DNA of 64,000 nt from NCBI GenBank assembly GCA_012845835.1, contig JABAKD010000011.1:10974381-11038380 (forward strand), in the 5' to 3' direction. This DNA is from Undaria pinnatifida. Lineage: Eukaryota; Sar; Phaeophyceae; Laminariales; Alariaceae. Every line of letters begins with the position of its first letter. Position 1 is the stretch's first letter. The notes under the pieces are model-generated. The model had not been told where the DNA came from and made no database searches. It saw nothing but the letters and a program-made list of their open reading frames with translations. Below are positions 55,773 through 64,000 of the stretch, in pieces. A program made the translations under genes and the position numbers.

Positions 55773-58700
55773 GTAAGAGGCACCATAGCTATGTAAGCAG
55801 TATATCTTTTATGTAATATGTTGTACCTAGTACAATATATCGCCGACCCGCCGAACGCGGAGGGATACGACATATCGCATTGCGTTTGGAGCCTTGGATA
55901 GGCTGGTGCGGCGTTGCTGATCGTACTGCTGCCAACTCGGCGCCGCAGCTATAATACAGTGTAAATCGTCAAGCATTGCATGGTGCTCCACTGCCAACCG
56001 AGCTTGTTGCGCTGCGTTCTACACTGCGTAAGAATGGGCACGCTGCGTTCATACCAGGTACTTGATACACAGTACATAGTACATGACGAAGCAACCCGCC
56101 GTCCACTGGTTTTCACGATGACGTTGGCGATGGCTCGTCCTGGGTAAAAAATATTTCTATGCTTTTGCTGCACCTTTGCGATGTACATTTACTCGTTGTA
56201 GTCGAGCGACGGCTGTACATGGGGCGGGAGAACGTACGGCGCCTCCCACAGGAGCCTGCCTTATTGTGTTGTGGGGCAGAAGAGGAAGCGAATACTTTAA
56301 TCAATGCCTGGTACCTGGTACGTGGTACCTGGTACACGCTGTGCGTTGGCTTCCGCTGCGTTTTTTTTGCACACTATGCTGGACGGCGTGTTTTCGCCCA
56401 GGCTTGCATCAAGTATGGGTCTAAATTGTACCGACCGGGCGCCATATCGGATTTTCGCGCGATTTTCGTTGATAACGGTTGTCGAACAAGAGCCTTGCCC
56501 ATATTTGGAACGCCGCAAAGTGCTACCTACGCTTCTGTTTTGACGCCTGACATCGACTGCAAACCCATTTTTCTTATGGCAACCTGTCCAGCCTGTTGCA
56601 AGATCCACCAGTGGTGATGCCACGCCTGATCAAAGTGCGAGTGGCGAAGGAGGATTGTGCCGAATCTGCACCGGGCCGCCAGTTATCATCCCAGGACCTA
56701 CCGTCCAAGGGCTTCCGGACCAAGAACGAAAGGCTTCGTTCAGGTGAAAACATTCGGGCGTTTAGGCTGGTGGCATTACCGTACTGTTGCAGTTAAAGTA
56801 CTGGGCAATATACCGTACTTGTTGCCTCTGGGCGTCTGCTTGCCTCGGAAGTTTTTTTTTACCAGCAAGAAAACGCTGTTCCTAGCGGAGACACGATATG
56901 GCACACAACACCCATCCATGATAATCATATGATAGTCATCGCATATGGTAGTGAATGGTACGCGTACGAATTGGGCCAGCTATAACTGGAACAATATACC
57001 CGAAGGTATCTTGTGAACCACTGCCATCCTAGAGTATCTTGTGAAGCGCTGCTAGCTGTACTGGTCTTGGCCCACTTGATGTCCTGGGTCCGTCCTGGGT
57101 CTCATCGGCAACGCAGGAAAGTCATTAATAGTGGTTAGTTACCAGGCGTTCTGCGACTCGAATTGAAGGAAGTTTCGTTTCTTACGTTCAAGTCTTGGAA
57201 TGCATCTTGGCGGTGCAAATGTTACGTGCAAGTGTCACGTGTGTTGTGTTGGTGGCGGAGGTTATACCGGGGGCTAGCCCCCTTTTGTGCTGTGCTACGT
57301 TTTACAAGACGCACAAACGCGCACCCGTCACGTTGACATTTATTTGTGCAACATTTTGGCCGAAATACGGTTGCTTTGGAGCGCTTGGCGTAATAACTGA
57401 TGTGCTTTGATGTGCGGACTGCACACCGTACGACTCTGTCCAACTTTCTCGGCATTACCATCCTTAGCGGGGAAGGCCTTGGGACTTGGAAAGCACGACA
57501 TTGGTAAGCTGATTACGCCTTAGAGGCACGGCTTCAGTAGTGTGAAATTTACAAAGCGACTGTCCTACCGACTGCGCCGGTATTTGAACGATAGGCACGA
57601 TCAAACGTACACCCTTGAGGAGTCACGGCTCTGTACACCCATTACAAAGCAGCCGAAGGAGGCACTCCGGCACCTCCTACAGGTTACTGAAGCACAGGCC
57701 GGGAAATAATAAAGCCCCCATGAAAATTTATATAAGAAGCCACTGAACCCGCCTGGGTTGGAGTCTGCTCTATTGCTATTTGTGCTGTCGTCTATGCACC
57801 GTTACTGGGTAAGAATGGCATATATTGGTCAGCTCCAGACGATGCGCCCTTGGAAGCAGTATTCTGCTTGAAACCTTGGCAGTGTGCCACAAGCGGTTCA
57901 GATTGACCACCTGGTAATTAGAAAGTGGTTCAGAATACCATCGGGTGATTGGTATTTCACTTGGTGGCCACCCCGACTCCACTCCGAGCCTCAGCTGCAA
58001 GGGCGCGAAGGAGAAATATAATAAATAACCAAGGAACAGGTCCAAACACCGTTGCATGCATAAGCCACTGATCACCGATTCATACGGCCACTGTTCACTC
58101 ACCAATAAAAAAAACTCGATGCACCAGTCCCTCGCATGTGGCTCTTCAGTCAAGTTTTACGAAGCAAAACGAAAAACGTGCGCTAAGCCGAACACGACAT
58201 GGGCACGATGGCGTACGATGATACAGTATAGCGATGGTACATCTTTACAAACGTTTACGTTGACGTCGACAAATGGGTTGGCAGTCTTGACTGTGTGGCG
58301 GTTTGCTTGAGATCAAAACGTATGACGAAGCCTGGAATATAGCTAGCACGATTCGTCAGGCGCGTAACCCGAGAACATACTCGTCGCATCATCCATACAC
58401 AACCAGCACTTAGTAACCATCGGTAACACTGAGAAGTGCGTACCCACGCCACTTCCCGAGGCGCCTACAATAGGCGTGTACCAGTATTTTATTGTTTTAA
58501 CCTTTTTGTAGAGCTATCCTACAAGTAAACGCACATGGGCACGTTGTGCCCTGACGTACGTAAAATATGTTACCCGCAACCGGGAACGGCGTGTGACTCG
58601 TCGGTTGTTTTTGGCGCGGCAGGGAGTCTTCACACCTCACAAACTGCAGCAGCCCCCCAATCTGCCTCAGTTTGTTGGTTCAACAAGTATTCTCCGTGGT

Positions 58701-61652
58701 CCCCTGTTTGGCACTCTTCGGCTCTTCGCCAATCAAACGACGACAGGCCCTCATCCCATCTCGAGCCTAGGACATGGCACACCGCTAATCGATGGACGCC
58801 CACCCAGCTTAAGGGTGCAGGCAATACCTTGTACTCGTACACTTCTTGTCGCTTGGTACCCCAGCTTGAGAGTGCACGCAGAAATCTTCGTGTTTGCTCT
58901 CCGGTCCTCCCTCTTTTTGCGTTATTTGTACGATTCATGGAATCACTAACAGTCTTTTGTGGAACAACGCTCGCTGGATCGCGTTAATAATCGCCGACAT
59001 TAGCATCTTTCGCGTGCGCATAGCAACAAAACAAGCACGAATACGCCAAAATGCCCGAAAGGTCATACCAGGTATGCAGTAGACAAATGTCTGCTCGTGG
59101 AGGTTTTGAAGCCCTAGCGTCTGGTGGGTTTTTCTGCAAACAAAGCATACCGAGAGTATTTATATCTCGGGCATGTTCGTGTTCATAGCGTGTGTGCGAA
59201 GTTACGGCGCCCACCGATTTTATTTTTTGACTGTCCGGCGTAAAGCTCTGCGTAAGCTCCTGCGAGTTGAGCTGGAGAGCACTTGTGACGACACAACACA
59301 GTGCAATGCAATACAATACATCTTGCTGCTATCTGTCATATCTGTCTTGAGGGTATCTTCATCGATTTTAGCTGGCGAAGCTTTTTGATATCCCAACCGC
59401 TGCAGCGCATTTGAAAGCGTGGCGAATCTGTGTGCACGTAGCGGCACTCCCTCGGGCTTCACCATATTTTTATAGTGACACTCGTTTTTATGGTAAGTTC
59501 TCCCAGCTCAAGTGTCGGCTTCGTCGGTCCGGATGTTAAACTAGAGCCGCGTGTTACTCTTGTTGCAAGCATAACTTCAGGCTGTGTCACCCCAATCAGA
59601 TCCAAGGCAGCTGTACCCGCTGTGCGCTAGCAATACTGATAGGGGTGTCAATGAAGGGCTATTCCACCGCAACATCATGTCCCAGTCTTTCGGATCGACC
59701 AGGAAGAAAAAAGAAAATATCAATACCACCGGAAAAAAAGCTTTTTCATAAAACATCTTGATTAAACACTGAGCACGTGCCAAACCTCGCGTGAGGATTC
59801 CTCGGGCTTAAGAGTGGAGTTCATTGCTGAAAGTCGGTGGTCATGATGGCATAGGTGAGGGGGTGTGAACAGATAAACATTTTACGCTGAAGCCTCAATT
59901 AGAGCGAGAAATTCCTTAAACGCGCTGTCTTCTTTACCATGTTTCCCCTGGTCAGAGTTGTTCCAGTTTGTGCAAGATTATGTTCATCTACTCACTCCTT
60001 TGGGTTATGTACTATCCATCACAGCAAACCGCGCACCGGAATCGGCATCATTACTCATGATAAATCATGGGATAAGAATGATCACTTTCAAGGAGAACAT
60101 ACAGGGTACCATACTATTAATATATTTTCTGGCTGCATGCTCCTGTGCTGGTTTGCGATGTCCCAAGGGTTCACAACACAAGATTGATGTTTTTTTAAAT
60201 ATGTAGACACATCCCAGGTGTATCTTATCACTCTGTTCGTAAGTATAAGGATCTTTTTGTATTTATATTACTATTTACACGGTCTCCATATATTCGGACA
60301 TATAGTTATAGTACCAGGTACTGTGTACAGGTCCCACATCAGCAGCAGTAACACAGAGTAACGCAGCGAAGCATACCCACCCGACATCATAGGAGTGCGA
60401 CGCAGCAGGCATGGCTGCTTGCTGCTGCACCTAACCAAGCAAAGGCGGTGGGATCATTGTGTCGGGCATAGACTGCTTCAAAGATATCGCCGCCGGTCGT
60501 CGCTCCTGATCAGCGCCTGCCGTGGGCTGCTATAATTGCTGCTGGCTGGAGCACGTGGGGTGCTTTCTGCTATTCTGCTGCAAGCTGCTGCTGATCTTCT
60601 GCCTTGATGGGTTGCTGTCGGCCTCTCGTGTGGCCACCTATTGCTACGAGCGCTGCATGTCTGCGAGACAGGTGGTGTTGAATGTCCCGCTGAGTACGGG
60701 CTGTGGGTTGTGTTGTCGGGCATCGTTGCTCGGAACGAGAGCACAATGTACAAGCGTACAACCCTCAGCATGGGTCAAAGGAAGCTCGAAAACAAGGAGC
60801 AGAAAGACAGCAGTGACTAACTTTTGAACGTTTTGGTCATAATTCATTATTTATGACAAGGCTATGTCAGTGCTTCTGATTGGTAATTTGGTAACAATCA
60901 ACATTTTCCGTTTTCGCTTCAACTTTTTTTTGGGACATTTTTATAGCCGTTACCAGCAATTATATGCCTTCATTGACACCGCTAACTGTACGATCTGGCG
61001 AAGTTGATCGGGTTTCCGGCTTGCGGCGACTCCGATGAATGTAAACGTGTAGATCTGTACCCTTGGCCGGCTGCCTTGACGCCGAACGTGGGTTTCTTCG
61101 CCCCTTTCGGATGCCTTCTTGACTTCGACATTGGTGTCAAGCCGAAGTCGGCTTGCACTATTTAGTCTACGCTTAACATTAGGTGCTCAGCCCTTGGCTC
61201 ATTTGGAGAAGATGCAGGCGTCGTCGACATTGAGTATTCCCAACGAGTTCTACCTAGGGGTCTGGTCCTCTACCTTCGCCAGAGTTGGTGCGCTTCTTGC
61301 GCTTTTGAGTTGTTCATACCATGCCTTGCAGAGGTTTTGGCTCTCACCGAACCAGTGTGCATGCAATGCAGTGCAACAACGTTGCCTCGTGTTGACACTG
61401 ACGGATCAATATCAGCCTTTGGAAGCAACTGTTCGAAGGCCAAAATCACGTCAAGTTCAGAATGTCGACAAATCCGCACGTTTTGTGATATTTGACGTTG
61501 CAAAATGTGCACAGAAGGTAAGCATTTTACCCACCGCCTACTATGTCGACGAAGCGGGGGGGTCCCGTCCACCCGTGCTGTAGCCGATGTGAAGAAAATG
61601 TATTGCAGCCCTACAAATGCCATATTGAAACTGTACCACCGGCTGATTCTGA
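55773..61652. other. Mostly unassigned; candidate 3' exons of the DENN gene
   Basis: The DENN gene must continue past 55,772 (phase 0), but no downstream exon is secure. Weak candidates are a frame ending CKPIFLMATCPACCKIHQW near 56,400-56,615 and an exon-like stretch ending RFVIFDVAKCAQK before a strong donor GTAAGC at 61,520. Other features are TACCWGGTA sites at 56,052, 56,312, 56,326, 59,066 and 60,312; a perfect 14-bp palindrome GGGGGCTAGCCCCC near 57,268; and otherwise stop-rich sequence. Confidence 0.3.
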
Positions 61653-62738
61653 ACGCCTCTAATCGATCCGCCCTTTCCCAGGTACGACAACGGCTGGCCT
61701 ACTCCTCTCAACCGCAGCCTCCTTCACACTGTGCCAGACGCTTTGCCGCCGGTTGTGCTCAAGCTTCAGCTTCAAGCAAGGTTGCAGTCAAGACGGCTTT
61801 CGCCAAGTGACAAAAATGTTACATCTCCAGGCACGTCACATGCTGGGAAACCCTTAGTGGTCAATATGAACTCCTCGGATCATGCTGCCGATCTGGTAAG
61901 CTGTTCCACGTCGCCATTGTCGACGTCCTGTCACGCTCTTTTCGGCACGTAAATGTCAGCGGTCGGTGTTGTCACTGACTCCAGAACTTTAGACGGGATT
62001 GCAACGAAAACCTTTTGCAAGCGCCACGAGTACTTCCTTGGGACGATATGCATGTGAGGCTAACGGGTCATGCTGCCGATCTGGTGAGCTGTTCCACGTC
62101 GTCATTGTCGACGTCCTGACACGCTCATTTCGGCACGTAAATCTCAACGGTCGGTGTTGTCACCGGCTCCAGAGCTTTAGATGGGATTGCAGCGACAACC
62201 TTATGCAAGCACTACGAGTACTTCCTTGGGACGGTATGCACGTGAGGCTAACGCATTCGAGTGGACGATACAGACGTTCACCAAGCCCATCGACGGTAGC
62301 GTCAGCTTTTTTCTTTTCAATTCTCTATAAAAGCCTCGAAATTGTGTCGACCATGCCAGGTTCGTGAGGAGTCCTTGAGTTCAAGTCGTCTGCCACCTCA
62401 GGAAAGCAATCGTCAAAAGCCTGGGTATCGGGGCGACAAACGATTCTGGCGGCCTCACGGGCATGGAAAAATGGTGTACGAAGATGGAATGGTAAGACGC
62501 GTGTGACGGTTAGCCTCTCTAGACCTTCATGAAACACGACAAGCTGTTCTTTTGGTTATCGTACGTCTAATTCTGATATCGTTGCCCTTACTGTCCAGGT
62601 TTATGAAGGCGAGTGGCGCCAAGGTCTTCACCATGGCCAAGGGTCCATGCACATTTGTGAAGGGAACCGATATACCGGGCACTGGAAACTTGGCAAGAAA
62701 AATGGATCTGGGACTATGACGTATCCTGATGGGGCAAG
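61653..62738 (+). CDS. MORN-repeat protein exons, partial
   Basis: Exons in phase: about 61,653/61,682-61,895; 61,985-62,083; 62,173-62,292; 62,360-62,491; 62,599-62,738. The last two read GDKRFWRPHGHGKMVYEDGM then VYEGEWRQGLHHGQGSMHIC, EGNRYTGHWKLGKKNGSGTM, TYPDGAR. These are consecutive MORN repeats (YxGxWxxGxxxGxGxmxxxxG), which act in membrane or lipid binding and scaffolding in many protists. Upstream exons read YDNGWPTPLNRSLLHTVPDA and LRVLPWDGMHVRLT and are not recognised. The donor GTAAGC at 62,739 shows the gene continues, but no further MORN exon is seen before the window edge. It could be the 3' part of the DENN gene or a separate gene. Confidence 0.68.
61881..62255 (+). repeat. 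Tandem duplication of one exon plus intron, about 187 bp
   Basis: The block CATGCTGCCGATCTGGT, an 88-base intron ending CTCCAG, and the exon (N/S)FR(R/W)DC(N/S)(E/D)NL..., ending with VRLT, occurs at about 61,881 and again at about 62,068. Both copies keep donor, acceptor and phase 0, so the second copy adds 33 codons in frame. Confidence 0.8.
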
Positions 62739-64000
62739 GTAAGCGAGCATCGCTATTAATAGGAAGTGGGGTCCCTGTGGATTGAATTGCTTCTATGCTA
62801 AAGTACGCTTGTATGCACTTGGCAGCTACAGCGATACCGTCAAATTAAAAAGGGCATCCATGGTATGTCTATGAAGGCACCACTCTTGCGACCAGGCACA
62901 AACTATTTGAACATTCAATATTGTCCTTGGGTGGCGTCACATTACATATAACACGGTATAATAAAAGTTTAGGATGGATTTTTTCTTTAGGATGGGATTT
63001 CTTTTTTTCTGGTCGAAAAATCGTCAAAAATCATTCCGACCGAACGTTTTTTCGCCCATTTCTTATAATCACTGGATAAAGGAACAGAGGCGCCGAACGT
63101 GAAAACCTGATGTGGCTCCGCGTACATCTGAGGATGTGCCGGCGTTGTGGTTTCGTGGGCTTTTTTTTGTGGTCACTTTTACAAAAAAATAAAATGAAAA
63201 GGTATTAGTAGTAAAATAACGTATCGTTTCCCGTCAGATAAGAAGTTATATACACAGGAGTGATCACAAGATCCCCTCCTCTCACCCCCACCAAGACGAA
63301 CAACAACTACCACAACCACCACGATCACGTGTGTGTCACATGTATACCATGACCTATGTGATGCTGAATGATAGTTTTCTATAACAACATGTGATTATAC
63401 TGGTAGCTCATTTCCCTGATCACCCAAAACTACTATACTATACATGTATGTGTATGTTAACCCGTTGGCTTACTCTTTCTCGCCGCTCTTTTCATATCAT
63501 ATGGAGATGGCAGAAAGTAAAAACAAAAAAAAACGTCTGGCATTCCTGTTATATTTATGTATGTGCACCATAACAACAAATGCTGTGGTTCCTGGGTATG
63601 GAGCACACTCACCAGTGACAGTCTCTAAGCAGGGGGCTCGTCCCCCCTCCTTGGCTCCTACGGTGGTACAATGTAACCACTTCTTTTCTTTGCGTTCCAT
63701 AATAATATGGTCGATCCTGGTAATAGCATTCACATATTATGCCGGTCGCCCCGGTGGCGTGTCAGATTATCCTCAAGCCTGGTATAGGTCAGTTTCGTGA
63801 GTTCGAATCCCCCCGAGTACATACTCACTCGTCTAAATTCGTGGGGACTTTTGCCTGTGCACAAATTGACTTGCGGGGAGCGCGAGAGCGTAAGTTAGCC
63901 AACACTCGATGGAAAATCGACGAGCAGTGGGATTGCTGAACCCTATGCGCGATAAGATTGAAGGGACGACACTTTTGACCACGGCTTGTCCAGAAGCTGA
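62739..64000. other. No gene recognised; one pol III box B-like site
   Basis: AT-rich, stop-rich sequence. Near 63,799 GAGTTCGAATCCCCCC is a good box B match, with CTCAAG about 28 bases upstream resembling a Leu anticodon loop, but no foldable tRNA. A near-palindrome GGGGGCTCGTCCCCC lies at about 63,632. A 118-codon frame at 63,444 has no recognisable feature. Confidence 0.3.

Larger units (their letters stand above)
3196..60320. repeat. Dispersed 9-bp motif TACCWGGTA (25 sites)
   Basis: Exact sites start at 3,196; 10,425; 20,280; 20,517; 20,749; 24,106; 24,240; 24,529; 25,448; 34,268; 34,784; 34,988; 38,038; 38,856; 38,875; 45,064; 45,079; 45,119; 47,642; 55,504; 56,052; 56,312; 56,326; 59,066; 60,312. 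About 0.5 would be expected by chance in 64 kb. Many are extended palindromically (CATACCAGGTATG, TATACCTGGTATA). None lies in an assigned exon. Confidence 0.85.

Noticed and set aside
3196-60320. TACCAGGTA explained only as splice donors (CAG|GTA)
   Set aside because: The motif is symmetric, occurs on both strands and in transposon ends, and confirmed donors of the DENN gene do not show the TAC prefix.
63760-63840. Intact tRNA-Leu gene on the plus strand
   Set aside because: Box B is good, but the anticodon and acceptor stems do not pair. Part of the match is a CCTGGTA fragment of the dispersed motif.

Overview
This window looks like a repeat-rich nuclear chromosome segment from a eukaryote. 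The evidence is: no bacterial-style operons; one gene with at least 16 small exons joined by GT-AG introns in matching phases; a DENND4-type Rab exchange-factor homologue; MORN repeats; and relics of several eukaryotic transposon classes (Helitron, hAT, Ty3/Gypsy-type chromointegrase, foldback elements). The style (many short exons, introns of 0.1 to 3.8 kb, CAG-rich microsatellites, abundant nested repeats) would suit a stramenopile such as a brown alga. That placement is an inference and is not proved by anything in the window.

Layout. 1-1,869 is a low-complexity, coiled-coil Gag-like reading frame on the minus strand, running off the left edge. 2.8-6.05 kb is a chain of small tandem and inverted repeats, including three degraded exon/intron-like units. 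6.3-8.2 kb is a decayed Helitron N-terminal protein, followed by a 484-bp tandem duplication and a RING-like reading frame (9.6-10.4 kb). 10.4-11.4 kb is a striking foldback element built from CCACGG-type hexamers. 12.7-14.6 kb and 36.1-38.0 kb are two copies of a non-autonomous hAT-like element with 8-bp target duplications and internal GACCC arrays. 14.7-16.4 kb holds two retrotransposon 3' ends in inverted orientation. 17.3-24.2 kb is a nested composite with a hAT C-terminal relic. 24.7-30.8 kb is a 6-kb foldback element with arms of about 2.5 kb that carry tRNA-like segments. 30.8-40.9 kb is mostly repeats and unassigned sequence.

The main protein-coding gene occupies the right third on the plus strand. 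Exons from 40,980 to at least 55,772 encode an MABP domain followed by uDENN, cDENN and dDENN domains, the order found in DENND4/Crag-type Rab guanine-nucleotide exchange factors. A 1.6-kb terminal-inverted-repeat element sits in one of its introns. Exons at about 61.65-62.74 kb encode two or more MORN repeats and include a recent 186-bp exon duplication. They may belong to the same gene or to a separate one.

At genome scale the most unusual signal is a 9-bp near-palindrome, TACCWGGTA. It occurs at least 25 times, never in an assigned exon. In matched repeat copies it appears as CCWGG inserted at, and duplicating, a TA dinucleotide.
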